The translations under genes and the position numbers were made by a program. Under the pieces are notes generated by a model that searched no databases, had not been told where the DNA came from, and worked only from the letters and a program-made list of their open reading frames with translations. Source: CPC320 sp002336405 (lineage in GTDB: Bacteria; Pseudomonadota; Alphaproteobacteria; Rhodobacterales; Rhodobacteraceae). From it: 64,000 nt of DNA. The first letter of the stretch is position 1. Every line of letters begins with the position of its first letter. Where the stretch lies: the NCBI GenBank assembly GCA_949372595.1, contig CASIAN010000006.1, positions 141,204 through 205,203 of the forward strand. Direction: 5' to 3'. This document shows, in pieces, positions 9,331-18,844 of the stretch.

Positions 9331-10251
9331 TTGCAATCCACCTTAAAGAGATCAGTCCAATTTACTGGCATAGGCTTGCACTCGGCGTCGTCCGTGACTT
9401 TGATAATTCATCCAGCCGATGTCGGATTCGGTCTGCAAATCAGGCGGACTGATGTAAAAGATGGTGGATATGGTTTTGCCGCCCATTGGACCTGTGTGTC
9501 CCATTCACCCTTATGCACGCGCTTGGTCAATGATGAAGGTGTGTCGATCTCTACTGTCGAACATGTCATGGCCGCACTCGCGGGATGTGGCGTTCACAAT
9601 GCGTTGATCGAATTGAACGGACCGGAAGCGCCGATTTTAGATGGAAGCGCCGTTCCGTTTGTACAAGAGATTTTAGCCGCCGGTGTACGGCCCCAAAACG
9701 TGCCGGTCACAGTGTTTAAAGTGCTTAAGACGGTTGAATTCCGTTGTGACAGTGGTTGGGCGCGTCTTGCGCCTGCGGACACTTTGCAAATGGATTTTCA
9801 TATTGACTTTGAGGATGCTGCTATTGGCAGTCAAAGTAAAACGCTGAACTTGGCAAATGGTGCATTTGTACGCGAACTGTGCGATAGCCGCACTTTTTGC
9901 CGACAGTCAGATGTTGAAATGATGCGCGCCAATGGTCTTGCACTTGGCGGTACTTTGCATAATGCTGTGGTGGTTGATGGCGAAAGTGTTCTGAACCCGG
10001 GTGGTATGCGGTATAGCGATGAGCCGGTGCGTCATAAAATGTTGGATGCCTTAGGCGACCTTGCTTTGGCAGGTGCGCCAATCATCGGGCACTATACCGG
10101 CGTTCGCGCCGGTCATGCGATTACGAATAATTTACTTCGGGAATTGTTCACCGTGCCCGGTGCTGTCGAGAAGGTTCAATGCACACCAGCTATGCTGGCC
10201 TGTCTGCCTGGTGTGGGTGTCACCGAGCAGGAAATCCCAAAATCTGCGTGA
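9331..10251 (+). CDS. lpxC: LpxC, UDP-3-O-acyl-N-acetylglucosamine deacetylase
   Basis: 306 residues from TTG 9331. The frame is open to TTG 9262, but the family begins with xxTLKRxVxFTGIGLHS, and GCGAGG sits 6 bases before TTG 9331, so I choose that start. Zn-dependent first committed step of lipid A synthesis. Zinc ligands fall in STVEHVMAAL and in RHKMLDALGDL (His and Asp), and the catalytic His in GVRAGHAITNN. It follows ftsZ as in many dcw clusters and precedes bamD. Confidence 0.94.
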   Translation: MQSTLKRSVQFTGIGLHSASSVTLIIHPADVGFGLQIRRTDVKDGGYGFAAHWTCVSHSPLCTRLVNDEGVSISTVEHVMAALAGCGVHNALIELNGPEAPILDGSAVPFVQEILAAGVRPQNVPVTVFKVLKTVEFRCDSGWARLAPADTLQMDFHIDFEDAAIGSQSKTLNLANGAFVRELCDSRTFCRQSDVEMMRANGLALGGTLHNAVVVDGESVLNPGGMRYSDEPVRHKMLDALGDLALAGAPIIGHYTGVRAGHAITNNLLRELFTVPGAVEKVQCTPAMLACLPGVGVTEQEIPKSA

Positions 10252-10353
10252 ATTCAGTCGCAATTTTTCCTATGAACTTTTGCACCGTAATTATCTATGC
10301 TAAAGCACAAAACAAGCGCATAGATTGGCGTGTTTAGGATGGGGTGAATCGGC

Positions 10354-11214
10354 ATGGACGAACGCAGTGCACGAGGCCGGATGATCGGCATTGGTCTCGC
10401 TTTGTGTGTGCTAATGGGGTGTGATGGCGCATCGAATAAAAAAGGTGATCTTGGGATCAACGGTCTCCCGATTGAAAAATTTTCTGCTCTGCAAATTTAT
10501 ACCCGTGGCGAATTCGAATTAGAGAGTGCGCGCCCCAAGAAAGCGGCTAAATATTTTGCACAAATCGAAAGATTATACCCCTATTCTGAATGGGCTAAAC
10601 GCGCCCTGATGATGCAGGCCTTTGCCCATCATCAGGCCAAAGAATATGATTTTAGTCGAGCAGTCGCTCAGAGGTTTATCGATTTTTACCCTGCAGATGA
10701 TGACGCAGCCTATGCACAGTTTCTTCTGGCTCTTAGCTATTATGACCAAATTGATGATGTCGGTCGCGACCAGCAATTGACGTATCAAGCCCTGCAGGAA
10801 TTGCGCACATTGATCGAACGCTATCCCGAGAGCGAATATGCGCGCTCGGCGATTTTGAAGTTTGACCTTGCCTTTGATAATTTGGCGGCTAAAGAAATGG
10901 AAGTCGGGCGCTATTATCTCAAGCGTGGGCATTTTTCGGCTGCGATCAACCGGTTCCGTGTGGTGATCGAAGACTTCCAAACCTCGACCTTTACTGCCGA
11001 GGCTCTGCACCGGTTGGTTGAGGCGTATTTGTCGCTGGGCCTGACAGATGAGGCGCAGACAGCGGGAGCAATCTTGGGCCATAACTATGTCGGAAGCGAT
11101 TGGTATCTTGAAAGCTACAACCTGCTGACTGAGCGCGATTTGGAAATGGAGCCGTCTGGTGACGGTTGGCTGCGCAAAACCTACCGCCAAGTCATTCAGG
11201 GTGGCTGGCTTTAA
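10354..11214 (+). CDS. bamD: BamD, outer-membrane assembly lipoprotein
   Basis: 286 residues. The N-terminal signal ends in the lipobox LMGC with the lipidated Cys at 23. The mature part contains TPR-like helical repeats (AKKYF/ERLYPYSEWAKRAL, ALSYYDQIDDVGRDQQ, LRTLIERYPESEYARSA), the outer membrane protein assembly factor BamD (YfiO/ComL) pattern. It is an essential part of the BAM complex that inserts beta-barrel proteins. Downstream recN starts 27 bases later, the usual Rhodobacterales order lpxC-bamD-recN. Confidence 0.93.
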   Translation: MDERSARGRMIGIGLALCVLMGCDGASNKKGDLGINGLPIEKFSALQIYTRGEFELESARPKKAAKYFAQIERLYPYSEWAKRALMMQAFAHHQAKEYDFSRAVAQRFIDFYPADDDAAYAQFLLALSYYDQIDDVGRDQQLTYQALQELRTLIERYPESEYARSAILKFDLAFDNLAAKEMEVGRYYLKRGHFSAAINRFRVVIEDFQTSTFTAEALHRLVEAYLSLGLTDEAQTAGAILGHNYVGSDWYLESYNLLTERDLEMEPSGDGWLRKTYRQVIQGGWL

Positions 11215-11241
11215 GCTGTAAAATGAGAGAGAGACCAGGCA

Positions 11242-12891
11242 ATGCTTAAGGCGCTTGATATCCGCGATATGCTGATTATCGACCGGTTGGAGGTGAGTTT
11301 TCAGCCGGGTTTAAACGTGCTGACCGGTGAAACTGGCGCAGGAAAATCGATATTGTTGGATGCGCTTGGCTTTGTTTTAGGCTGGCGAGGGCGGGCCGAG
11401 TTGGTGCGCCAAGGCGCCGAACAAGGCGAGGTTGTAGCAGTATTTGAACTGCCAAAACAGCATCCGGTACACGCTGTTTTGGCCGATATCGGCGTGCCTG
11501 CTGGAGATGAGTTAATTCTGCGCCGGATCAACAGTAAAGAGGGACGTAAGACCGCTTGGGTGAACGATCGTCGATGCTCGGGCGAGGCGTTACGGGCGCT
11601 GTCTGAGCATCTGGTCGAACTGCACGGGCAGCATGACGACCGGGGATTACTGAACGCCCGCGGGCATCGGACTTTATTGGATGAATATGGCGGCCATCAG
11701 CGATTTCTAAAGGCGACAAAAGCGGCTTTTTCAGCCTGTTCTCTGGCGCGTTCAAATCTTGCAAAAGCCCTGTCTGAGGCGGCACTTATTCGCGAAGAAG
11801 AAGATTTTTTACGCCATGCTCTCAAGGAATTAGAGGCTTTGGCCACAGAGCCGGGCGAAGAGGCCGAACTGGATGCAAAACGGCGTATGATGCAGGCGTC
11901 TGAACGCATTCGAGATGATGTGAGGCGGGCCCATTCGGTGCTCGTTAAAGACGGTGCAGAGGGACAGATCACCGACGCCGTGCAGTGGTTGAATGGCACA
12001 GCCGACGGTGCTGAGGGGCGCTTGGATGGAGCACTGGCTGGGCTTTCTCGGGCATTGACAGAGCTGGACGGTGCGGTGCAGCAGATCGAAGCGAGCCTCG
12101 ATGAGATGGCCTTCAATCCCTCTGACCTTGAGGATGCTGAAGAACGACTGTTTGCGATACGTGGACTGGCGCGTAAGCATCAGGTTTCACCGGATGCTGT
12201 GCCGCAGTTGGCGCAGGATCTGCGCACAAAGCTAGACCGGTTGGATCAGAGTGATGCAGATTTGGCCGACTTGCGGGCTGTAGTGAGCGCGGCTGAGGCG
12301 GCCTATGAGGCGGCCGCTCACCGTTTGACACAGGCGCGGAAAACGGCTGCGGTGACGCTTGATCAGGCGGTCATGGCCGAGCTTGCACCGCTGAAAATGG
12401 ATCGGGCAGTCTTTACCACCGGGGTTGCAATGGCGACAGCTGATGGTGCAGAGGGGCGCGATGTTGTGGCCTTTGAGGTGGCGACCAACCCAGGTGCCCC
12501 ATCTGGTCCTTTGGCCAAGATTGCCTCAGGGGGAGAATTGAGCCGGTTTTTACTGGCGCTCAAGGTCTGTCTGTCGGAAGCCGATGGCGGGCGAACGATA
12601 ATTTTCGATGAAATTGACCGCGGGGTGGGCGGTGCCACAGCAGATGCCGTTGGCCGCCGTCTGAGCGATCTGGCGCAGCAGGGACAAGTGTTGGTGGTGA
12701 CCCACTCGCCACAGGTCGCCGCCTTGGGCCAGCACCATTGGCGGGTTGAAAAACATGTTGTTCAAGATGTGACAACCTCAACCGTTGTGGCCCTTGATGA
12801 TGCGGCGCGCATTGATGAGATCGCACGCATGCTATCAGGCGATACCATCACAGATGAGGCGCGTGCAGCCGCTCAAGCACTGCTGCCATAG
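11242..12891 (+). CDS. recN: RecN, DNA repair SMC-like ATPase
   Basis: 549 residues. Walker A GETGAGKS is at 29-36. A coiled-coil middle part follows, and the C-terminal half carries the ABC-type signature (IASGGELSRFLLALK) and Walker B TIIFDEIDRGVGG, followed by the His-switch region VTHSPQVAALGQHHW. RecN acts with RecA at double-strand breaks. It ends the co-oriented block that began with ftsW. Confidence 0.96.
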   Translation: MLKALDIRDMLIIDRLEVSFQPGLNVLTGETGAGKSILLDALGFVLGWRGRAELVRQGAEQGEVVAVFELPKQHPVHAVLADIGVPAGDELILRRINSKEGRKTAWVNDRRCSGEALRALSEHLVELHGQHDDRGLLNARGHRTLLDEYGGHQRFLKATKAAFSACSLARSNLAKALSEAALIREEEDFLRHALKELEALATEPGEEAELDAKRRMMQASERIRDDVRRAHSVLVKDGAEGQITDAVQWLNGTADGAEGRLDGALAGLSRALTELDGAVQQIEASLDEMAFNPSDLEDAEERLFAIRGLARKHQVSPDAVPQLAQDLRTKLDRLDQSDADLADLRAVVSAAEAAYEAAAHRLTQARKTAAVTLDQAVMAELAPLKMDRAVFTTGVAMATADGAEGRDVVAFEVATNPGAPSGPLAKIASGGELSRFLLALKVCLSEADGGRTIIFDEIDRGVGGATADAVGRRLSDLAQQGQVLVVTHSPQVAALGQHHWRVEKHVVQDVTTSTVVALDDAARIDEIARMLSGDTITDEARAAAQALLP

Positions 12892-12914
12892 GGCTAAATC
12901 TGCACATTTGGCTG

Positions 12915-12953
12915 ACCCCGCGCCCAGCGTAAGGGCGGTTTTGACGTCGGGGT
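12915..12953 (+). terminator. Possible terminator hairpin between convergent recN and the FAD oxidase
   Basis: CGCCC (12921-12925) pairs with GGGCG (12933-12937) and is followed by GTTTT; an outer pair ACCCCG (12915-12920) / CGGGGT (12948-12953) can enclose it. The inner stem is only 5 bp and the U-run is short, so termination strength is uncertain. It sits in the 76-base gap between two convergent genes. Confidence 0.35.
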
Positions 12954-12967
12954 GGTTTTGGAAATGC

Positions 12968-14338
12968 TCAGTTTTGCCGCAGCAATTTACCGGGGTTCAT
13001 GATGTCCTGCGGATCCAATGCGCGTTTTATGTTGCTCATCAGTGTCCAGCCGTGACCGTGTTCTCGGGCCATATAGTCTAGCTTTCCAATCCCGATGCCA
13101 TGCTCTCCGGTCGCAGTGCCGCCCATTTCAAGCGCGCGGGTGACCATGCGTTCAGAGAGATTTTTGGCGGTTTTCAAGTCGTCGGGCTTGTCCGGGTCGA
13201 TCATCAGGATGGCATGGAAATTCCCGTCCCCTACATGACCCATGATGGGTCCGGCAATGCCTGATTGGTTAATTTCGGCGCTGGTCTGTTCCACTGCGTT
13301 GGCTAGTTTTGAAATCGGAACACATATATCTGTCACCATAGCCCCCGCCCCCGGGTGGCATGCCAAAACAGCATAATACGCAGTGTGGCGCATTTTCCAA
13401 AGCGCGCTGCGGTCTTCGGCCTGAGTGGCCCATTTGAAATCATGTGCGTCATGCTCGGCCACGATTAAACCAAAGGTTTCTGACTGCTCGGCAACCCCGG
13501 CCTCTGAACCGTGAAACTCAACCAAAAGATGCGGCAGTTCTGGCAGGCCGGCGTCAGAATATTGATTGACCGCCGCGACGGTTGCGGCGTCGATAAACTC
13601 GATCCGCGCCATCGGCAGACCCATCTGGATGGTGTCTATGACTGCAGCCACCGCTTGGTTGATGGTGTCGAAACTGCACACGCCGGCCGAGATGGCTTCG
13701 GGTTGGCCTTGCAGGCGCAGGGTCAGTTCGGTAATCAACCCCAGCGTGCCTTCTGAGCCAACAAATAAACCGGTCAAATCATAGCCTGAAGCGGTTTTGC
13801 GGGCCTCGGTGCCGGTGCGCACCACCGCGCCGTCGGCCATCACAACTTCGAGGCCGAGCACATTGTCGCGCATCGTGCCATAGCGCACCGCAGTGGTGCC
13901 GCTGGCCCGGGTGGCCGCCATACCACCAAGTGATGCGTTGGCACCGGGATCGACAGGAAAAAACAGTCCGGTGGCGCGCAATTCTTCATTCAGCGCCTCG
14001 CGCGTCACCCCCGGTTGGATGCGCACAGTCATATCTTGCGGTGAAACCTCAAGCACTGCGGCCATACGCGAAAAATCCACAGTGACGCCACCACGCACCG
14101 CCAGAGTGTGCCCCTCAAGCGACGTGCCGGTGCCCCAACCGATCATCGGGCAATTATGTTGGTGGCAAATCTCGACTATGGCGCGCACCTCATCGGTTGA
14201 GGTGGGATAGGCGACGGCATCGGGTGGCGTGGTGGTGAAATGGCTTTCGGATTGACCGTGAAGGTTGCGGTCCGAGGTTGACTGGTTCAGGCGGTCTCCT
14301 AAAAGCGTCTGCAAAGCAGCTATTGCATCTGAGATCAT
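12968..14338 (-). CDS. FAD-linked oxidase, D-lactate dehydrogenase (cytochrome) type
   Basis: 456 residues from ATG 14338, which has AAGGAG about 9 bases upstream; a longer in-frame version to 14413 is less likely. N-terminal PCMH-type FAD-binding domain (VAYPTSTDEVRAIVEICHQH, GWGTGTSLEGH) and C-terminal FAD-oxidase domain with the family hallmark GTATGEHGIGIGKL. Such enzymes oxidise D-lactate, D-2-hydroxyglutarate or glycolate and pass electrons to cytochrome or quinone. The match to the LDHD/Dld2 branch is good, but the substrate cannot be fixed from sequence. It stands alone between recN and DUF427. Confidence 0.88.
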   Translation of the reverse strand: MISDAIAALQTLLGDRLNQSTSDRNLHGQSESHFTTTPPDAVAYPTSTDEVRAIVEICHQHNCPMIGWGTGTSLEGHTLAVRGGVTVDFSRMAAVLEVSPQDMTVRIQPGVTREALNEELRATGLFFPVDPGANASLGGMAATRASGTTAVRYGTMRDNVLGLEVVMADGAVVRTGTEARKTASGYDLTGLFVGSEGTLGLITELTLRLQGQPEAISAGVCSFDTINQAVAAVIDTIQMGLPMARIEFIDAATVAAVNQYSDAGLPELPHLLVEFHGSEAGVAEQSETFGLIVAEHDAHDFKWATQAEDRSALWKMRHTAYYAVLACHPGAGAMVTDICVPISKLANAVEQTSAEINQSGIAGPIMGHVGDGNFHAILMIDPDKPDDLKTAKNLSERMVTRALEMGGTATGEHGIGIGKLDYMAREHGHGWTLMSNIKRALDPQDIMNPGKLLRQN

Positions 14339-14623
14339 CTTATGGCGCTCCTTTTTGGCATAGCTTAAACAGATCACAGATCGGATGAAAGTGACAAAGC
14401 TATGTGAACGCAATGGTTTGATCGGTTTCTGCGGCGATTACCGCTTGCGTACCAAGTGGTTTTTCAAGACCAGTCTGCCTGATTTTGCCCATGACGGCGT
14501 CGCTGGCAGAGCGCTGCTAATCGTAGGCTAAGCGCTGAAGCTGTGCCAAGTTTATAACGTGAAAAAACTGACTGGTTTACACATTTCAGGTATATTCAAA
14601 CGCGCAAAGCCAGGTCTCTTTTA
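14339..14623. other. Intergenic, 285 bases, no gene seen
   Basis: Upstream region of the FAD oxidase and downstream region of the DUF427 gene, both on the minus strand. Apart from the AAGGAG ribosome-binding site close to 14338 I see no coding frame with family features and no clear terminator. Confidence 0.5.
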
Positions 14624-14968
14624 TCAAATTTGTTCAACAGTCACCTGGTCAGAGGTATGAAACGTCAAATGGTCTTTGATGGCTGCCAAAGCTGCCGTTG
14701 GGTTGGCATAACCCGAGGCCACATTTGAAAGTTTAGTGCTCTTGGTGATGATCGATAGATAATGTGCAGTGCCTTTATGGTCGCAATGGGTGGTATGATC
14801 ACTGGGTTCCAGAAACGCCATGGCGATGTCACTGTATGGAAAATAGATTTGTGTTGGCGCGTTCGGCTCTGTCAGTTCAAGGGCTTTGGTGCTTTCTGCA
14901 AGAACCGCTCCACCAGCGCGCAGGGTCCATGTGCCACCGGCTTTGCGCAGTGTTATGGTATGATCCAT
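14624..14968 (-). CDS. DUF427 domain protein
   Basis: 114 residues, single domain. Family hallmarks are the GGxVLAESxxAL start, IYFPYSDIAMAFLEPSDHTTHCDHKG core and the ANPTAALAAIKDHLTFH end. DUF427 proteins are small, soluble and of unknown biochemical function. ATG 14968 has AAAGGA about 8 bases upstream. It is followed on the same strand at some distance by the FAD oxidase and preceded by aminopeptidase P, 56 bases away, so it may be cotranscribed with the latter. Confidence 0.85.
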   Translation of the reverse strand: MDHTITLRKAGGTWTLRAGGAVLAESTKALELTEPNAPTQIYFPYSDIAMAFLEPSDHTTHCDHKGTAHYLSIITKSTKLSNVASGYANPTAALAAIKDHLTFHTSDQVTVEQI

Positions 14969-15024
14969 CCCGTGTCCTTTCCTGTCTGGTATTATTCTTT
15001 ACATAAATATGTAACAGGCTTGCC

Positions 15025-16815
15025 TTAAATTTCGGCACAAGCCGCCTGCATCCAATGCTGTGCGGCAGGGCTTAGACCAGCTGCGACTTGGTCATAGCAG
15101 GTTTGATGATAGATGTTAAGCCATGCCCGTTCCTGCGCAGAAAGCAGATCGAGATCAATCAAATTCCGGTCAATCGGTACCCATGTCAGGGTTTGAAAAG
15201 TCAACATGTCTGGTACGGTCTGGCTGGGCAATCGCGCGGCCTCGCGCACCACAATCAGGTTTTCAATTCGGATACCAAAGGCGTCTTCTTTATAGAAACC
15301 GGGTTCATTTGACAAAATCATACCGGGCTTTAAAACCTGCCCAGAGGCACGTGACAGACGCTGTGGTCCTTCGTGTACGCTGAGAAAACTGCCAACGCCA
15401 TGCCCGGTACCATGGGGATAATCCTGTCCTGCCATCCACAGGGGTTGGCGCGCCGCCAGGTCCAGATCACGCCCGCGCAATCCCGCGGGCCAGCGGATGC
15501 GCGACATCGCAATCATCCCTTGCAGCACCCGCGTAAAGGCGGATTTTTCAGCGTTACCGACGTCTCCCATGGCCACGGTGCGGGTGATGTCCGTGGTGCC
15601 GTCAAGGTATTGACCACCGCTGTCAATCAACAACAGATCACCGGGTTTAACCGCGCGGTTGCTGTCTTCAGTGACGCGATAATGGATAATAGCGCCATTT
15701 GGGCCAGCGCCGCAGATGGTATCAAAACTGATATCTTTCAGGGCACCTGTTGCCTGGCGAAACCCTTCAAGCGCGCGCACTACATCAATTTCGGACAGTG
15801 TATCTGCGGGCTGCGCATCCAGCCAGGCCAGAAATTCGCACATTGCGCCTGCATCGCGCAGATGGGCGGTGATTGTGCCGGCAATTTCGACCGAGTTTTT
15901 ACAGGCTTTTGGCAATACGCAGGGGTCTGGGCCATAACTCAGGCTGCAACCGGCGTCCTGCAACAGACTTTCAATGGCGCTGGGACATGAGGTGGGATCG
16001 ACCCGCACCACGCCGGACAATGCCGAAAGCGCACCGATCATTTTTGCCGGGGCGGCTATGGTGATACCTGCATCCAGCGTCAGCTGTGCTGTTGCCGAAG
16101 GCTCAATAAACAGCTGCACCGCACCAGTTTTGTGCAGCACGGCAAAACACAGCGCGACAGGAACCCGTGGGATGTCGGTGCCGCGAATGTTCAGCAACCA
16201 TGCGATACTATCGGTCTGACTTAGAAACACGCTGTCGTGGCCGGCCTGCGCAAGTTCCGCGCCACAGCGTGTGCGTTTTAATCTGGCGCTTTCGCCGGCA
16301 TGCTCCACCGGATATGCGCTGACAGCCCGGTTGGGCAACTGGGGCTGGTCACCCCATATGCGGTCAATCAGATTATGCGATACTGCGGCAAGTTCAATGT
16401 GACCGGCAAGCTTGTCTGACAGATTTTGCAGCTCTGAAATTGTATGTAACCAGGGATCAAACCCTATTTTACCTCCCTGCGGCAGCTGCGCCAACAGCCA
16501 GTCTGAGAGGTCTGTTTCGGGCCAGTTTACGGGGCTAAAACATCCGTCCACCTGTTGTTTGACCTGTACCCGGTAGCGGCCGTCGACAAACACGCCGGCG
16601 CAATCCATAAGCGCGGCGCAAAATCCGGCCGAGCCGGTAAAGCCGGTCAACCACGCCAGTCTTGCATCCTTTGCTGCGACGTACTCTCCCTGATGGGCGT
16701 CGGCGCGTGGCACCAAAAAGCCGTCCAGCGCCTCGGCGCGTAAGACGTCGCGCAGTTGTGCTAGTCGCCGCGGTCCCTGTGAGCGATCCGAGGGGATGTC
16801 AAAGGTTTGGAACAT
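15025..16815 (-). CDS. Xaa-Pro aminopeptidase (aminopeptidase P, M24B)
   Basis: 596 residues, the long three-domain form (two creatinase-like N-terminal domains plus the pita-bread catalytic domain), like XPNPEP1. Metal ligands are visible in LLIDSGGQYLDGTTDITR (two Asp), TGHGVGSFLSVHEGP (His) and ILSNEPGFY / IRIENLI (two Glu). It removes N-terminal residues preceding proline, in the cytoplasm. The start ATG is preceded by a very good GGAGG. Likely the first gene of a unit with DUF427. Confidence 0.93.
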   Translation of the reverse strand: MFQTFDIPSDRSQGPRRLAQLRDVLRAEALDGFLVPRADAHQGEYVAAKDARLAWLTGFTGSAGFCAALMDCAGVFVDGRYRVQVKQQVDGCFSPVNWPETDLSDWLLAQLPQGGKIGFDPWLHTISELQNLSDKLAGHIELAAVSHNLIDRIWGDQPQLPNRAVSAYPVEHAGESARLKRTRCGAELAQAGHDSVFLSQTDSIAWLLNIRGTDIPRVPVALCFAVLHKTGAVQLFIEPSATAQLTLDAGITIAAPAKMIGALSALSGVVRVDPTSCPSAIESLLQDAGCSLSYGPDPCVLPKACKNSVEIAGTITAHLRDAGAMCEFLAWLDAQPADTLSEIDVVRALEGFRQATGALKDISFDTICGAGPNGAIIHYRVTEDSNRAVKPGDLLLIDSGGQYLDGTTDITRTVAMGDVGNAEKSAFTRVLQGMIAMSRIRWPAGLRGRDLDLAARQPLWMAGQDYPHGTGHGVGSFLSVHEGPQRLSRASGQVLKPGMILSNEPGFYKEDAFGIRIENLIVVREAARLPSQTVPDMLTFQTLTWVPIDRNLIDLDLLSAQERAWLNIYHQTCYDQVAAGLSPAAQHWMQAACAEI

Positions 16816-16917
16816 GATGCGTCCTCCGGTGTTACAATGTTTGGTTCCGTCTGTCTGTGCGGCGTCAGGCGCCTATCGTCTTGGCGCATCAGCTCAAGCC
16901 AAAACCAGTACAGGGTG

Positions 16918-18774
16918 TTAGCGACGGGCTCTATTGCGCGTTCTTGGGTTGCTATCAAACAGGCAGGCCAATTGTTCGGTCATCGCGCCAGCCAATTGTT
17001 CCACGTCGGTGATTGTCACAGCGTGTTCATAATAGCGGGTGACATCATGGCCGATGCCAATCGCAATCAGTTCAACAGCGCGCCTGCGTTCGACCATTTC
17101 GATCACATCTCGCAGATGCTTTTCCAGATAATTTGCTGGGTTGACAGATAAGGTGCTGTCATCAACTGGGGCGCCATCCGAGATCACCATAAGAATTTTA
17201 CGCGCTTCGGGGCGCGCAGTCATCCGTCGGTGCGCCCATTCTAGTGCTTCGCCGTCGATGTTTTCCTTCAGCAGACCCTCTTTCATCATCAGTCCCAGAT
17301 TGGGTCTCGCCCGGCGCCAAGGCGCGTCGGCGGATTTATAGATGATGTGGCGCAGATCATTTAATCTGCCGGGTTGTTGCGGGCGACCTTCGTTAAGCCA
17401 TGTCTCGCGGCTTTGGCCACCCTTCCACGCCCGGGTGGTAAAGCCGAGAATTTCAACCTTGACGCTGCAGCGTTCTAATGTGCGTGCCAGCACGTCGGCG
17501 CAGATCGCGGCAATGCTGATGGGACGGCCCCGCATCGAGCCGGAATTGTCCAGCAACAGGGTGACACAGGTATCGCGAAACTCGGTGTCTTTTTCCACTT
17601 TAAACGACAGCGGCGTGGTCGGATTGGCGACAACACGTGCCAAGCGCCCGGCATCAAGAATGCCCTCTTCAAGGTCAAACTCCCAACTGCGGTTCTGTTG
17701 CGCTTGCAAGCGGCGCTGCAGTTTATTGGCCAGCCGGCTGACTGCGCCTTTTAACGGTTCGAGTTGTTGATCCAGATAGTCGCGCAGACGCTCCAATTCG
17801 GCCGGCTCGGCCAAGTCATCGGCGCGAATCTCTTCGTCGAATTTGGTCTCGTAAACTGCATAGTTTGGATCAGCGTCCGAAATGGGTTGGGGTTGTGGCG
17901 GCTCGATGGGGGCGTCGCCCTCGGGCATATCTGCCTCGTCGCCCAGTTCCTGATCGGCCATTTCATCCATGCTGACTTGCGCTTGGGCGGCATCCTGCTG
18001 GTCTTCTTGGCTGTCTTCGGGGCTGGCGTCTGAGTCTTCTTCCTGACTGTCATCCTGCCCGGTGCTGTCTGGGTCTTCTTCCTCTTGGCCGTCGTCTTCG
18101 CTGTCATCGTCCTGATCATCAAGCTGGTCTGGATCGTCGCCCAACTGGTCGCCATAGCCCAGATCACTGATAATCTGGCGCGCAAACTTTGCAAACTCGG
18201 CCTGATCTTCCAGTTTGCTGTCCAGATTTTTCAGCGTATCACCGGCCTGATTTTCCATAAATTCGCGCCACAGGTTCATCACGTTTTGCGCTCCGGCGGG
18301 CAGGTCGCGGCCGGTTGCCAGATTGCGCACCAAATAGCCTGCGGCGACGGCCAGTGGCGCCTCTTGTGCCGTGCTGATCTGCCCATAGCCCTTGCGGTCG
18401 GCTTCCGCAGAGATTTTTGCGTCAATATTGCCAGCGGTGCCAGGCATATCGCGCGCGCCCATCGCCTCGCAACGCGCGGTTTCCATCGTCTCGTAAATGC
18501 CACGCGCAGTGTCGCCTTGCGGCACATATCGTTGATGCGTGGCCTCATTGTGATACCGCCGGTGCAGCGCTAACGCGTCGGCGGTGCCGCGCGCGATGAG
18601 CACCTCGTCGCGGGTCATCCGGCGGCTGACCTGCGGCAGGCGCATGGTATCTCCAGTCAAGCCCGAGGGATCGACTGAGTAGCTGACTGACAACTCGGGG
18701 TCATTGGCCATGACTTTGGTGGCCTCGGCGAGGGCTTTTTTGAACGGATCAGCGGGGTTGTCGGTGCTTTTCAT
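16918..18774 (-). CDS. cobT: CobT, cobaltochelatase subunit
   Basis: 618 residues. CobT with CobS forms the AAA+ chaperone-like pair that drives CobN to insert cobalt into hydrogenobyrinic acid diamide in aerobic cobalamin synthesis. The central part (about 205-300) is a very acidic Asp/Glu/Gln/Ser-rich linker, normal for CobT. The C-terminal von Willebrand A domain has the MIDAS motif DNSGSM at 409-414. cobS lies upstream on the same strand, 70 bases away. cobN is not in the window. No strong Shine-Dalgarno precedes ATG 18774. Confidence 0.95.
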   Translation of the reverse strand: MKSTDNPADPFKKALAEATKVMANDPELSVSYSVDPSGLTGDTMRLPQVSRRMTRDEVLIARGTADALALHRRYHNEATHQRYVPQGDTARGIYETMETARCEAMGARDMPGTAGNIDAKISAEADRKGYGQISTAQEAPLAVAAGYLVRNLATGRDLPAGAQNVMNLWREFMENQAGDTLKNLDSKLEDQAEFAKFARQIISDLGYGDQLGDDPDQLDDQDDDSEDDGQEEEDPDSTGQDDSQEEDSDASPEDSQEDQQDAAQAQVSMDEMADQELGDEADMPEGDAPIEPPQPQPISDADPNYAVYETKFDEEIRADDLAEPAELERLRDYLDQQLEPLKGAVSRLANKLQRRLQAQQNRSWEFDLEEGILDAGRLARVVANPTTPLSFKVEKDTEFRDTCVTLLLDNSGSMRGRPISIAAICADVLARTLERCSVKVEILGFTTRAWKGGQSRETWLNEGRPQQPGRLNDLRHIIYKSADAPWRRARPNLGLMMKEGLLKENIDGEALEWAHRRMTARPEARKILMVISDGAPVDDSTLSVNPANYLEKHLRDVIEMVERRRAVELIAIGIGHDVTRYYEHAVTITDVEQLAGAMTEQLACLFDSNPRTRNRARR

Positions 18775-18844
18775 CAGTTCATTCCACTGTCTTCGGTCCG
18801 GATGTCTGCCCCGGGTTTACCGGGGCAAAGCTGGTATGGTCTGG